A stretch of DNA of 64,000 nt from Lingula anatina (GCF_001039355.2 NW_019774525.1:289481-353480); one strand, 5' to 3'; shown: positions 1 to 15,633, counted from the first letter of the stretch. Made by a program: numbers and translations. The notes: generated by a model from the sequence alone, not told the origin.

Positions 1-3000
1 TATAAATGATGGGGCTTCTTACCTAATCCAGACAAGAATGACCAAGACACCTAACAACAACAGGAACCATTTTTCACTTGGTGCCTGATAAGTCCACACT
101 TACTGTACTTTGTTGGTATTGCAAATTCTTTACATATATGTATATTTCATACACTTTAGGTTATGTTTTCTCTATGTACATATGTTATTCTGTTTTAACA
201 AAAAAAACAAAAAAAAACATTTAAATACAATTTTAATAATTAGTATGTTGGTAAGCATGCATTATTTCCCTTCAAAAAGTCTTAAAGTTATCCTTTTTCA
301 AAATATTTTTTTATAGAAATAATAAAAGTACATTTTATTAGAAAGGGTTAATATATTTGTATGTTACTTGTCCAGGCAACTAGAGCATTGCTTGGTAAGA
401 AGAAGTCTGGCATGTTCAGATATTCTCTATGTCTGCCAATGGAAATTTTAAAAAAAAGTTTCTATTGTTCAACTGAATACTCAAATTTTGAACTTGCCAA
501 TGATTGAGTCTTTGTCCAACTACATGTAAAACTGTTTATTGCTGTTTATGTCTCCCTACAGTATAGTATCATTTCATTGTCTTCTTTTTCAAATTAATTC
601 AGACACATGGCTCAAATACATGTACATGTCTCATGAGGGTACACTGAGAGGATGGAGAGGAGGTTGCATTATAAGTATTAATATTGATCATGACTTCTGT
701 TCATTTAACTGATTTCCTCCCCCCCCCCCCCCAACTCCAACCCCTCTGAATCTATTCCTGCTATTCACCTATCTACAGATCCATTTGTTCATGTCTTATA
801 CAACATGACAATTCTTTCCAGGCTGACCATTTGCTGTAGCTCTTGACATTTAATTTCTAGACTCCGTTACAAGTGCTTTCAGCAGATGACCCACTAAGAC
901 CAACGTATCACTCACGAAACTTTTATTTTGTTGCCAGGGTCTTGAGTCTCCATAACTGAATGTGCTGTCACCTCACCTAAGTTCTGCAGGTGTTCAATTA
1001 AAATCAAATTTAGTCGACAATCAGTTCTATAGACTAAGATATGTGGCAGTAATTGAACTTAAAATTCCTCCAGTGCAGCGTTCATAAAATCATTATCATT
1101 TTCCTTTATTTGCAAAAGAGGTGCAGATCGACAAACCCCCATCCTAGTGTACACCTTGCCGCATTTAGCAGATAAAAATAATGATACCCCTCATAGATAA
1201 AACCTTCATAATGTTTTGGAGACTTTCATGTCATCAACTAGGACCATGTAATGACAAAAAGAACCACTGGTAAGATTCCATCTCATTTTCTTACCTTCAG
1301 TGTTTATTGAACTCCACAATTTTGTTCTGTACACCTGCATAATCATAAAGTTAAAGTCTGGCTTCCAGTTACAACAGATTTTTCATTGTTGTTTAGAGTA
1401 ATGTCTATGAGCAAAATTCTCCTGTAAATTCCATTTATCAATAAACTAGTCCAGCGATTATCAGAAACCACACATTTTTATCATCCGAACACATACTAGT
1501 TTGCTACGTGACAAACTTGCACTAAAAACACTAGCCTCAAAGTAGCATATTTTTACTAATGCTAGAAATATTTACTCAGGCTGAAGGAAATAGAAATATT
1601 TGATTACATCTGGCTAATTAATCACTGGTTAAGTGAAAAATCAGTTATTTGTCCAAAACAGAAAAATGCCGTCCAGTGAGTGCAAAAATGCCCTCCTCAG
1701 ATCCTAGCTTTACTAACATTATTTTAAAAACAATTTGTAATTATCAAATCAATATTAATTTAATCAGCAAACTCCTGTTACTGCAAACAAGGCACTTTTG
1801 TATGAGCCTCCACATGTTTTGTTTGCCAACTCGAAGAAATGAGATGTCTAAACTAAAAAGCGCTACATTTGCTGTGTATCAACTCAGTGACAACTTTTGG
1901 ACCCCATAGCGAGCCGTGTCAACACTGTAGTGTGTGCCTAGCTCATGCATACATGCTTGCCACGAGTGCACGTAGCCATGTTACAGTGGTCAGTTAATGC
2001 TGCACGACATGGGCTTAAACAAGTCTCGATACTTGAGGTGCTAACCCGGCCTGTGATAAGACAACATACTGTGGGATTAGAGAGAGGGGATGAGGCAAAC
2101 ATGGAGATTTTTCTCCTGGTTGTTTTAATTTTGTTTCAATAGTTGCATTATAAGAGGCAAAGTAAGAAATGTCACCACCTGTCAATCTTTCTCCACAAAA
2201 GAAAAAACTGAAAATTGCTAAAATTACATGTAGTTTCATTTTACACAACATGTCAATTGGCAAATAGGGCTCAGTTGGCCTAAACTGCAATTAGTAATTA
2301 AAACTGTACATTATCAACTGTTGTGAACTATTCTTTAATAAATAATTCTGACCTTCTTTAATTTTGCTATAATAAAATTCCACCGTTGGAGTGATTCCAA
2401 AGACACCTGCATAAACTGCTTCTAGGATTAAGAGATTATCTTTGTGGATTATCATCAGGGATTATCTTGTGGTTTTTGATAGGTCTTTTAGATAAGGATT
2501 TCATTTAAATCAAATTTATTTTCCAGAATGTAAGTACCTACATACATAGCCATTGGGGTGTTGACAAAGTTTTTAATTCAAAATACAGAGCCCTAATTCT
2601 AGTTAAAAAGGGAAACTGTTACTTCATTACATGGCCTCCATGAAATAAAAGCAAAATGCAGAAGTGTTGCCAAAACAAAGGTTGCAATAATACTAACAAA
2701 AAGCTGAAAATGTGCTTATCTTTATTTCAATGACTGAGACAAGAAAACATATAAGCAACAGAGCAAGCCAGCAAAATACTGGCAATATCCCTTCATATTA
2801 GCAAAATAAACCACTCCAAACCCATTCAACCAGATGTCTAAAAGATAAGTAAATGTCTTTTTAATTCTTTTCCGTCCCATTTCAAGACCCCTTTGGCATA
2901 TCCATGGACAATGAAACCCATCCTATTTCCACTTACTAGATTGTTCCACAGTAAAAAGAAAAAAAAAAGCTAAAAATAAATAATAAAATAAAACAAAAAT

Positions 3001-3820
3001 GTATGTGTGTGTCTGTATGTTCATACTGCATATGTGTTTGCATGCATAACCAATGTAACTGAATGACATATAACATAGAAGAAGCTTTAGTCTGAAAATC
3101 AAGGTTGAGAGTTCAGTGTACCGTACAGATGGAAGTAAGTTACAAGGACATATTATATGCGAAAGACTGCTTAGTTATAGGTTAATAAAGTTATTCTTAC
3201 CTAAATTTATGAGTGGATATGCACCTTTACTGTTACAAGGGTAGATAGAAAAAATAAATGTCAGGAAAGGGTAGTGATGAAGAAAAACCCAGCACCACAC
3301 CTCCTATGGAAAAAATAGAAATGCCTCATTGTCTAACACAATTAGACAGGAAGAGCAATCTGTATAGCTGACAAAAAGTTTATTCTGACCATTGTAACTG
3401 GAGAAACAGGTGGAAAGTGGAAACCTCAGTAAGAACAGAAGAGATTTGTTTGATGTGGTTCCCACATTACATCACCTGTCTGTGCCTCAATTGATTCGTA
3501 ATCTTGTGGTCCCTTCTGAGTCTAGACTAGACAGGCCAGATACTGGGACATTTTGTAGGAAGGGACTAATTATAAGATATCTCACTTATATAGTGACCAA
3601 CAAGTGACACGTTGGTACCGGTTGTTAGGAAGAACAGACAAATTTTAGCTTAAAGTTAAGGATTCACTCACTTACTATACTAGTAACCTTACCACATTTG
3701 CCAAAGTGCAGTGTAGTTTTTAAAGAAGTGATGATTATATTGCAAAGTTTTGAGTTACAGAGATGGTTTATGGGAGATGGTAACTATGCATACTGTATAA
3801 GAATACCACCCCTCCGCCCA

Positions 3821-3898
3821 ACACACACACACACACACACACGCACACACGCATGAACACAAACTCACCACCTACAAAAAAAAAAAAAAAAAAAAAAA
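3821..3898. repeat. (AC)n microsatellite followed by poly-A
   Basis: An AC dinucleotide tract at about 3,821-3,850, interrupted by G, is followed after a short AC-rich spacer by an A-run at 3,876-3,898. Confidence 0.9.
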
Positions 3899-6800
3899 GC
3901 TTTAGTGGACCGAAGAACTTCTTAATCATCATGGGCTGGAGGAGGGGGGGGGGAGGTCCATGGATGGGGTAAATTTTCTGCTAGGGTTGCTTTGATGAAT
4001 AAAAGTGGTGATGAAACAACTCACTACTAGCACATGTGGATAACAACATAAATGAGGATTTGAGGTGTTGATTATTTATTGTCATCCATGAAGGAAATTG
4101 TGAAGTGGTACACACCTTTAATTTAGAAAGAAATGTGTCCATAAAACTGTTCTGAGAGAAAGTGAGATCAGCACATAGTTAACTTAAGGTGGATAGCAAT
4201 TTAAAGTTATTTTATGGTTTATTAATAACTTTACTATTATCAGAAAACCACTTTAAGTCAACATATCATGCGGGCACATGGTATTCTGAAATCGTATGCT
4301 CTGTTGTACTGTGTCAGTGCGCAAGAAATTCAAACTTGTGGGAAAATATTCCATTTGTGCTTTATCTCTGTGACATGGTGTTCTGGGTGTGATATGAATC
4401 TCAATGTAGCAAGAATAGATGGGCAAACGTTTGATATTTTCTTGACGCAAACGGAGGCTAAATGTGAATCCCATGACCATGTAGCTGCCTCGCATGGTGT
4501 AAGAAAACATCCCATGTGCTAGCAGTTACACCACGTGGTGAGCATCTTTATAGAAAACAGTCATAAAATGATTAGGACCACTTTTTTAGACCTGGCAGGC
4601 GGTGCATAAGTACTACCCTGAGTTTCATGGTTGTTCATTCTCTATTTTCTGTGATGCCTAAATTAGATTGAATGAACTAGTTTACTGGTCGAAAGGTTTG
4701 TAGGCTTTGAGTTTCAAAAGCACAGTAACAGTAACGCTACTGCATCTTTCTTGAAAGAAAAAAGTCATCTTATTTGTGACAAAATTCAACAAAATTCAAC
4801 ACTTTTAAGTGTTTAAAAGACTAGTTTGGTAAAGGAGCGACTGGTGATGCTTAAACAATATACTGTTTGGACATTCTCTCTGAAGGGATTCCAGATAATT
4901 CCTCTGTTGCAGATAGAATGTTCTAATAATGTACAATTTGATTTTAAGCAAAAGTAACATCTTAAAATTGTAGGAAGATTAATTGTGTGGAGCCAGTGTT
5001 TTGATCTGAATCCTTATGTAGGAAGAGGTGATGTTAATTTTGTATTTGAATTTCTGTTTTGACTGCCAGGTTTGAAACTCTTGAAAAAGTCTTTATTATG
5101 GACTCCTGCAGCAGGACTTTGAAAGGTTGTGTCTGCATATTATAATCAAATTATGTGAATAACATGCATTTTTTTGTTTTGTTTTGGGGCATTTCAAAAT
5201 AATATCAGAAATATAATGATTGAGGCCTTCTTAATTGGCCTTGTAGCTATCGAAAAATGATTCCATTAAACATTAGCCTCCAAACTCAAAATCAGGCACC
5301 AAAAGCAGTCTCACATTTTTCCATGCATTGTACAAGGGTTTATAGAAACTTGAAAGCAGAGAAAGCTTAGGTCACTGTGAAATTCAGGGTAAAAAGTACA
5401 AACAAAAACCTAGAACAGCTTTGAAAATACACTAGAGAATTGCAGAGCTGGACTAAATCTGGCAGCACTTTTTCTTTACAATATTTTTCTACAAGACACA
5501 GTGGTAAAAATATTGTTTGTGCTCAGATATCATGACAATTTGGCAGGCAAAAGAACCCAACAGAATTATGGATATCCAGAATAATATGTAATTAAAAATG
5601 TGTGTTTAACATAGTGATATCAAAATGGCCTATGCCATTTCAAAAAGTATTTTGTGGCAAACAGGGAATATTGATAAAATCATGGTCCACTGACTATGGG
5701 CTGAAGATGCATGTACTTGTTGATGCTCCGCTGCTACTTGACTATCCCATAGTAAATAAGAACAAAAATGAAATAAAATTGAAATTTATTTGCAGACATA
5801 ATAAATTTGCTTCAAAATACGACAGATTCAACAGGTACATATAAGACTACAAACGCCATCAAATTACAAATATTACAAATCACAAGTTTTCCCAGTCAAT
5901 TTGTGGATACAATTCAATTAAGCATGTTCAATAATACAAATAAGCATTAAATACCAAGCACCTTTCACTTCAACGTGCCACACTAGTCGTGATCTTTCAT
6001 TTCAAGTTTGTTCTTCCAGTTGTTGGGCTTGGCATATTATATGTACATGTTTCAACTCTCTTATTCATCTAAGTAGTTTAAATTCAAACACATTTCTAAC
6101 ACCTGTATACCCAAACATGCTCTGAAATGAGAACTAACTTTCTCCACAGTCACATTACAGACGGGGAAATGGGAAAGTCTCGATTGCAAGGCACCCTGCA
6201 ATCTCTCCCTGCCATAAAAATATCAATTTCTAAATTTGATTCTATATAAATTGACTTATCAAAGTATACATGTTTTTGTATCCTCCTTGCTGTGCATGTA
6301 CTCTAAGGTTTCATGTTTCCCATGCCCCTAGCCCAGTGTGTTACAAAACTGGAAATAACCCCTGCTTAATCTTGAATAAAAAAAACAACATCAGTTCTAC
6401 ACTATGTAGTGCAACTTAACTTTTCTTATTCGGTTCTTAAAGGAAAAATTTCTAATACCATTTTACAGAGAGTGACAGAGAAAGGGGGGAGGTTATACCA
6501 CACTATGACAGTTAAAACACATGCCATTTGCATACATGTACATGCAAATTGCAATGGGCTTCAAGCAATGAATTATATCTATATGTTAAAAACTACTTGT
6601 ATTCTTTAAGCTAAAAATGTTGATCAAAGTATATTTGCTGTCTTAGAGCACAGGAAGCCAATTTTAGTCCTCATTTTCTATTTTCTCCTTTTTTCATGAA
6701 AAGTGGGCCCAGATAGTAATCATTAAGTTCATCACAGCATTTTACCTGAATATCCTGTTTACGCAGCCCAGCCTGATTAATCAACCACCTTACTTTATTT

Positions 6801-9112
6801 TGCGTTCAATTTTTTTTTCGCTAGTAGATGTCAATCATTCCTGTAATGCTTACACCTGACACTAGGGCGCAGAACCAAGATATTGGTTTCTTGGCCAAGT
6901 ATAAATAACTGCCCCTTCATAAATCAAAAACTACACTTTTCAATGCTCCACTGAAATAAGTATTTTTTAAATAACAAAGAGAATGACAGAAGTACTCAAA
7001 ATCAATTAACTCAATTATTATTGATGCTTTCTTTCCAATTCACCAGAACCAAATTATTAATTAGTGAGCATTAGAACATCCACTAAAAAGTCTGCCCCTA
7101 TCGCAAGGTAAATATCACAATCAGAGCACTAACCTTAATGAAAGTTGGTAGCACTAACCTGTGTGATATCTATATTTGAAGTGCCCTCAGTCACTCACCT
7201 GAATTTCCTCTTGTCTGATAATATCATCAAGAAAATGTTGAGAAAACAGACAAAGATAACTCTGAAAAGGGCAGCCTGTTCAACTTCAGTGTATCCCATA
7301 ATATTATTTCAAGTGTCAGCCGACATCCTGACAAGGCTGACAATTCCACATACCTTCACATATTTGAGGCACAAATTAAGTACTTGGGTGAAAGTTGACA
7401 AAACTGAAAATCCTGAAAATGTAGCTTGAAATTTCTCATTGCATTTAGACCATATGAAAAAAAAAATGATTAAAATGAAGACTGAAAAATTCTGAAATCG
7501 GGCATAATCCTGAAAACTTTCACCCATGTATTAGAAACTGATTACTGATTTTTCTGTTGTTTTTCTTTCATAAAATAACATTGAGAGTTTCCATGCAATC
7601 AACCTTTTCAAATTATGGAAATATCAAATTTATGCACCTTTTATTCAGTTGAGGGATAAGACGTATCTTTATTTTTGTTCTGACTCGATAAATTGATGTC
7701 TACAAAACTAAGACAAAAAACATTTGAAACTAATTCAAAATAATAAAAATCTTTAAAATGTCATAAACAATAAACCAGGTCAACTGAAATAGAAAAGAAA
7801 CAGAAATAAAATAGAAAGATCAGATTACGAAGACATAAAATCCAGTGCTATGTTATTACATATGGACATGAAACCCAAGGCCATGCCAAAGATTTGCTGT
7901 AGACACTGGCTTTATTACTATTTCCTAAATTAACTTTCTTCAACAACATTTCCTGTTTACTCTGCAGATATTGACGGCACTCTGATAAGAAGGTAGATAA
8001 CCAGGCTATCAAAGCGTGGGAGGACACCTGGAGCATTCAGCCTCAGTTAACCTTTCAGGAACAAATACTTAAAAGTAGAATAAGGCGCCTTTTTAAAATA
8101 CTCATCTTGTCTCAGAAAATAATGGAATCGTCTTTGATCTAAGCAAGATTGTCCTCTGTAATTTTGATTTAAATTTCTTTTGTTATTTATGTATATTTTA
8201 CAGACTAAAATTACAGGGGAAAAGGAGAAAAAAATAACAACAGGAAAAGTAAAAAAATGTTAGGGACAGCCTGTCAGTTCAGACAAAGATAGAGAGTTAC
8301 CACAGGTTATGCTGTGCAAAGTGCAAAGAAAAGCATGAAAACACCCTCTATTATGACATGAAAATAACTTAATTCAAAAGGGGGTCCTTTTGAACAACAC
8401 CCCCCCCCCTTGGGACATGTTACAGGGTTTAAGCAAAACCTCTGCCTATATCAGGCCTCAAATGATAATTGTGATCTCAAGCCAAGGGTTTGTACTGGCA
8501 AATGCCAAATTAAGACTAAACATCTATTTTATTTATCAGACCTGTCTGTGGAAAGTCTGCAATTCATGGTCCTTCTGGTTATCTTATTTATTTGCTTCAA
8601 TTCCATTTCTCATTATATTTTTTTCTCTGACCATAGCTTCTATGAACAGGTAATCTGAAATAAGACCACATCGTTGCACTAACATCTTTCTCAGCATCTG
8701 CTATAGCGCTTTTGGCATAGGGATTTTAGTGCATCTTATATCATAATTAGGAGTATCAATGATATTATTTCATCTTTTTCCATTATTATGTCCTGCAATG
8801 CCATTTGTAACATCTGGTATCTCCATAGATAGGCCAGGGCAGTGTAAGTCAGAGGCCACCTTTGTCTGGTGTAGAAATAGCTTCATCAGCCATGTACAAG
8901 ACAAGAAAGTATTTTCATCAGGAAAAAGCCGTCAAGAGAGACCTTTCTTTACTGATAAGACTGTTACTTTTTTACCACATCCATATTCTTTTGGCATTCA
9001 GTTGTAAAGGTCTGTTGTCTTTGTATTTGCATGCACTGGGCATACATAATCATCATCCACTGACAAATATTCAGATGTGCACACAAATTAACATCTTTTA
9101 ATCATATAATTT

Positions 9113-9142
9113 GTGTATGTGTGTGTGTGTGTGTGTGTGTGT
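9113..9142. repeat. (GT)n microsatellite
   Basis: About 15 uninterrupted GT dinucleotides in otherwise AT-rich DNA. Confidence 0.9.
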
Positions 9143-12100
9143 TTCACAGAAATAATAAAACTTGTTTCATATTAAAGGTTATTCGAAAAACAAAATTTTC
9201 TTTAGTTTAAAGTAAATGCAGTTTCCCTTAATAGTTAACCAAAAGTATGTGAACTGGCAGATGCTTTGGCCTCCTAAATTTTACTTGAATGACATATCTG
9301 AGAAAGTGGACACCTTATTAACAAAATTCAAGGTCATTTCTACAGCGATTTTCTGTCATTTCAGTGATTTATGCCATTTAAGTTATCGAATGAAATATGA
9401 GACAGGTCTATTTGATGTTGAAGGAAAATAAAAACACTGGAAAAAACGGAAGTTCTAACTTGACTTTTGTGCTTGGGTAGTAGTGTGGGAAAAATACACA
9501 CTGCTACAGCATGCAGCTGACATCCAGTTAAAAATTTTACTCTCATGTTACACAAAATTTTGATTGACGCTTTTGTAAGCTCCCTCTCCGATTTCAGGCT
9601 AACACCACATTTTTCAAAAGACAAGTATCACACTTAGCTAAGTATAAAGTGTGAACCACCTAGACCACTTCATTGGTTAAAAACAAAGCCAATCAAAAGC
9701 AGCAGTTTCCAATAATTCTCTACCAAACACTCTCCTCAGTGCCAGGATGCAATCTTGAGATCGCCATTTGGATTGGCTCTTAAAGTCAGGGTAAGAGACC
9801 CAGCCTCACCCCAAATTACACCTTACAGACGTTCTTTCCTACCTGCCAAGACTGGCCTGTCAACTTAAATCTGTGTTGTAGTTAAGTTTCATTGAGTTGA
9901 CATTCCCTCCCACGAACATAGTGAAAGGGTTTTTACTTGATCCTTTTTTATCCTCTGTCCAACCTCCCCTAGGTGTGGGATTCATGTAGGTCAACAATAC
10001 AGAGTAATACCAGCAATATATCTCCAAATCAATTTGCCGAAGACAAGACAATATTTCAAAATTAGAATGACATGTTACAGATCATGACAAGAATTTAATG
10101 TTTATTAAAAATAATGTAGATTATCAAATTATGAATTGGGCTTCTGTACTAATTTGTCTTTTTGTGCTGTTTTGATTGTAATGTAGAAACAAATTAATTG
10201 TAATTCCTTGAATATAAAACACAATACGAAAAGTATGTCATTCTCTTTTACATCTCGAATATTTCACGCATTGTATGAATGAATGTTTTTAAAATACAAA
10301 ATACAGCTTCTCCTCCACGGCATTTCTCTTCTTGTATTATGTGTAGCATTGAAGCAAATAAGAAAAAAAACCCAAAATGTTCATTCACAATTTCATGTAT
10401 TCAACTTTGAACTATAATGAGGTTATTTGTTATAATCTAGCTGACAAATTTAACAAGTCTATAGATAAGATTTTCAGACTTCACCAACTTCCTGGGTTAT
10501 TAAAGCCAAAATTAATTGTAGGGGGACTTCTGGTCTGACCTATGATTTCAAGCAAAAGTCCTTTACCCCTAGAGCTTTCCCAACAGAAGTCGGCTTATCC
10601 ATGAGCAAGTATCAATCAAATAAGATTAGATCTAAGACTTATTTCAGATGTCCCCCAAGGTGTAAGAAATCCCTTCCCTACACAGTATCAAATCTGCTTG
10701 ACAAAATTCCCAATCAATTTTCAATTAAAACTGTTTGAGATGCCCATACTGGTGCACCAAATCCTCTCAGATGCCAAATTACAAAATCTGCTTTGATGCA
10801 GTATAACCCTTACTTCCGTTCCCGTCTGTGACATATGGACCCCCGTGTATATTGGCTGAGTCTACTCTTATATCAATAAAGGGGTCCACAGATCCTGTCA
10901 CTTGAAGGCAACAATTAGCCAGCCTAGAACTCTTCTCTTCATGTTAAGTTGCACAAACTATTGTTTTTCATCAAATCAAAGCTTTGTTCCTTTCCGCCTA
11001 ATATAATATTAATACAATCATAATGTTTAAGAAGCAATTTGCACATGAAGTGATCTGTGGTTAAAATTTGTGTATTTGTTCAATGATAAGTCTGTGTGGC
11101 TTATAAGTAACATTAGCTTATAGATTTCAGATGAAATCGGGTTTTAGTGTTTGTCATTGACTAGGCTTTGAATGGCCCACTTCACCAACCAATCATACTC
11201 TGTGACTTGGTACAAGTTAACAGTTGGAAATTTTCAAAAGTGTAAGCTGCTTCTTTATTAATACTTTCACCCACCCACCCCCAATCTAAACCTAGGATTG
11301 AAGATTGGGTCCTAGTCTAAACTAAAAACTTTCAAAAGGGTATTTAACAGATTTCGTATCAGTGTATGGAAACTTTCCTCCAAATATTATTGTTAAGCAG
11401 AACAAGTTAGGTCACAATATATTTAGTTTTACATCAACTTAACAACTAACCATCAAAGAGGCAATTTGTCATTGACATATTCCGTATTACACAAATGTAT
11501 TCTTTTTATTTGAAACACACAGAAGAGGTTACAGATGGCACTGAAGACTGGTTTCATACATATACAAAGCACTGGAAATTCTGATGCCTTAGATTTTTGA
11601 AATGGGCTTAAAAATTCTTTGAGTATTAATTTCTCATGTAATATCTGGAGCAAATTTTGAGGCACGTTTCCACACACAAACGAACGTGAAGTAGGAACGA
11701 GGTAGACCTCAAACTAATGTGCCGATAATTTTCATCACTCATAAATAAATAAATAAATAAAGTTGGAATTCTGCCATAATTTTGAAAAAAAAAATGTCTG
11801 AGAGAGTCTATACAAGTTATACCAACTTTTCTAAAAATAAAAATAACAAAAAGCAACTAAAACAGCCTTCTTTCCATGGGTCAGTTCATAAATTACAGAA
11901 TAACAAAAAATCAACAAGATCACGTTCTGTAGTATTTATTGATACAACAAAGCACTTCCCCTGGGTTTACAATTTGCCACTACAGGCTATATAGTCTTGT
12001 ACAGTTCACGTATTGAATAGCACGACACAGTAAACTTAGGATTATATCTCCTTATAATACCTTTGCCAGATTTGATCTCCTACATTTTACTCTTGTCATG

Positions 12101-12352
12101 AAGAGCACAATAAGACCACCTGTTCCATCAAACTGCCTTCTGCAAAACAGGCAGATTTATACCTCATTTTCTGCTCCCTTATCAAAAGCAATATTTGTGA
12201 CCCGATAACATTTTGTTTTTAGTGCTATTAAACATATTCTACCAGTAATATATCAAAACTGCTGCTGCTACTAACAACATATGTTATTTGGCAAGATTAT
12301 ATTATTTTTCATATTATTTAAATTATTCTTTTACCAACGTTCCACTGCCACC

Positions 12353-12407
12353 GTCCCCCCCCCCCAAAAAAAAAAAAAAAAAATAAAAATAAAAATAAAA
12401 AAAAAAG
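12353..12407. repeat. C-run joined to A-rich tract
   Basis: A run of C is directly followed by a long A-run and then short A-runs separated by single T. This is low-complexity DNA, and it also creates an artefactual minus-strand frame rich in phenylalanine and tyrosine. Confidence 0.85.
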
Positions 12408-14650
12408 AATGATATGTTATAGACCAATTTAGTGTCTGAATAAAATTCAAAATTGAAATGAAATAATAAGCTTATACTATGACAAAAGCCTACTATAAAT
12501 TGTTGTTGCAATATAATACCATCATTAATTCAATAATTCAATTTATTTTCTAAAAACAATGTATTATCCAGAATATTTCAATGCAGAACGAATGACTAGA
12601 ATTTTAACATAAACATTGCACTATCTCCATCTATGAAGTTTACAATTTAGTGATTGATTTTTCCTATCTGTATTTGTACGTGTTTATTTGGGATATAGCC
12701 TTCAGCAAAAGTTATACTATTACCATTATAAAATATGAAAGAAGTTCACACAGACCCAGCACCAGGTTATTCACCACATAAATGCTCTGTACAGACAATG
12801 CAATATATTACTACATGCACTAGAGTACACGAGAAAAAAAATCTGTAATAACTGAAATTTTTAATATATTATCATAGTTCTGGTAGCAACATTATCCATT
12901 TTATATTGTGATTACATTAAGAACCGATGAGAAATGTCTCCAATATGTTTTTGAAATAAGTCCTTTTTAATATTTCCACATTGCACCCATTCAGCTTAAT
13001 CTTCAGAGCTCTGTAAAAGATCAATGGAAGAAATTTAGTCAAGTAAATACACATTAACATTTATTTGAACATCCACACCTCTCAATATTGAATTATGAAT
13101 GAATGGCTTCCTGTTGTCCAAGCATCAAAACCATTCAATTTACATAGTAGCATTAAAACAGATGTGTATTTCATAAAATAATCATTACCAATTTATTTTT
13201 CATTAATATTTATCAATTTTAATATCTAGACAGATGAGGAGAGGCAGCGGTTGAGGTTAATCCTTTCCCTATTACAAGCCTCCAGCTAAACGTTACAAAA
13301 CAAATACTGCTCCACACGACTACACTTACACCAATAAAAGCAACAGTTTTAAGCATTTTACATTCATTGCATGATATATGATATGCACTCTTTGCTCAGA
13401 CCGCAAACCACAAACTTGATACAGCCTTGTTAAAAGCTGAAAAAGAAGTGTTGTTAGAACCAACTCCATTCAATGAATTATACAGACATCAAAAGTATTC
13501 AAGAATACAACACCTTCAGCACACATTACAAAGGTTCAAACAGAACAATAAAATAAAATGCAAGACAGACATTCACCGTAAGTATACTTCACCTAACAAA
13601 CAATTTAAATGTGCAAAAACTGTCAATCACCATCCCAAACTTCAAAATAACACAATCGAACTATATGAATAATAAATGAAATAAATAATCAGAGAAAAAC
13701 ACGATTTCATTCAGGCTATGAAGTGATTCTTCTGAGATCAAATAATAACCAAGGTCATGATTGAGTGACTTGGTTCACCAGATCTGTATTACATAGGAAA
13801 TGTGATTTTTTTAAAACAATTCCTTTAGTTCTTCTCTACCAGAGACCAATGCTATATATCAAGCCACTGCAAACTAACACAGAAATGATGGGTCCATCAT
13901 CTTTATGCCAATGTAATTTCATACCAGTCAAATGCATTCTTTTATCTACTACCATATACTGTTGTATGAATGTCTTTTGCATACAGCACACTGTAGGCTG
14001 ATAATTTCATCTAGACTGCTCAACTTGCTGATATTATGAAAAAAGAAAAAAACATGTCATTCCTTAATTCTTGATTTTCTGCTCACAATTTGAATAAATA
14101 AAATATTGATCTATTCTATAGTAAAGAATCCTTGCAAATGGAACATTAGGGCTGAATACATCACTATCAAATCTCAAGGACTGCTTAGATAATGTACACA
14201 TAAATTTCATAGAATCACGTCTCACCCAGGCATGTCACATGGTGAAAGCTGTGTTCTTTAACAAGGAAACGGAAGTTGTTAAAGTTATTGAAAGACGTAC
14301 CACAATTTTTCGCACTTAATTTACCACTGGCGCACCTTGCAATTGCATTCATCAATTATTCATAACCTGTGAAATATCAGAAACCACGTTCTAGTAAATG
14401 GACCAAACATCCTGGACTTTTTCTAAGATAATTTGTAAGGTTAACTTTTTAATATATAAAACTGACTGAATAAGAATTAAAAAAGTTTGCATGTCAAATG
14501 AAGTACATATGCCTCTTAAAATGACATTTTCATACACTGTAAACATAACCTTATTTTCAATAATTGGCAAAAAGTAAGAAGCAGTCAATATCAACAGAAT
14601 CTTGATATGAGGTGTTTTATTAATGATAACTAGCATTTTTAGTTTTATTT

Positions 14651-14692
14651 GTTTTTTTTTTTTTTTTTTTTTTGTTTTTTTTTTGTTTTCTT
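14651..14692. repeat. Poly-T tract
   Basis: Almost pure T, broken by two G residues. It could be the tail of a minus-strand retroposed sequence, but no body or target-site duplication was recognised. Confidence 0.85.
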
Positions 14693-14908
14693 TAAGGTAA
14701 TGGTTTTTAAAAACAGATAAGACTGGCAGACTGACTGATTCTTAAAAGAAGACATAAACAAATAGATATTACCAGTGCCAAAGTGCATCTGCACTTTACA
14801 AGGGAAAAAAACCCTCCAAAGCTATTTATATACAGATATAAGATAGAAGTGTTCTGGGCTTATCATTGCATTTTTTCTACATAGCAACTTGGTTGCCATG
14901 GTTAAAAT

Positions 14909-14934
14909 CTCTCTCTCTCTCTCTCTCACATGCA

Positions 14935-14966
<32 letters not shown>

Positions 14967-14972
14967 CACACA
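14909..14972. repeat. Compound microsatellite (CT)n-(GCAC)n-(AC)n
   Basis: Three abutting simple repeats: CT dinucleotides, then a tetranucleotide mix of G, C and A, then AC dinucleotides. The compound structure suggests successive slippage of one ancestral tract. Confidence 0.9.
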
Positions 14973-15452
14973 ATTGTGCACAAACACAAACTCTCACAAA
15001 CTGCCCATAACAACACAATCTTACCGTAGTACGCAACAGATTATAAATATATTATGTTCACATTTACAGAATGTCGATTGTCACGACTCACGAGGATGAG
15101 AAATGGTGAAACATATCATCTACAAAATCATACAACAGTTCACTTCACAACTTTCACTTTGCATTTCTTAGGTAAAATAGCCAGCATCTATATTTGATAA
15201 CTTGCGTAGAAAACACTGAATCATGACAGTAAAAGCATGGTACATTAAATAAATGCTAATGAAGCTGTTCTATCTGGTAAGCTGAGCATACATCAAACCT
15301 GACAGGACTGCCAGATACATTTTGATAAAATCATACAGATAGATTTATCAGTGAAATATTTTAAGTTGGTTACCCAATTTCCTACCATGCTACCTGGATT
15401 GTATGTTATCATGCCTTGATTAGGAGTTAATTAGGCACAGCACTCATATATC

Positions 15453-15454
<2 letters not shown>

Positions 15455-15496
<42 letters not shown>

Positions 15497-15633
15497 GAAG
15501 GAGGAAGGACAAGTGAGAACAAAAAGAGAAAGTGCGAGTTTGGGGTGGAGGATGAGAGCAATGGGAGAAAGGGGAAGGAGAAAGGAGGAAGAGAGGAGAC
15601 AAAAAGAGAAAAGGGGAACAATATGGAAGGGGA
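15455..15633. repeat. (GA)n microsatellite and long polypurine tract
   Basis: A pure GA run at 15,455-15,494 is followed by about 140 bases that are overwhelmingly A and G on the plus strand, with few pyrimidines. Such strand asymmetry is compatible with triplex (H-DNA) formation. Short frames on both strands here are low-complexity artefacts. Confidence 0.85.

Noticed and set aside
12323-12511. Minus-strand 62-codon frame rich in Phe and Tyr
   Set aside because: It is produced by the C-run and A-rich tract at 12,353-12,407.
14822-15099. Overlapping frames with Ser-Leu, His-Thr and Cys-Val repeats on both strands
   Set aside because: Direct translation of the compound CT/GCAC/AC microsatellite.
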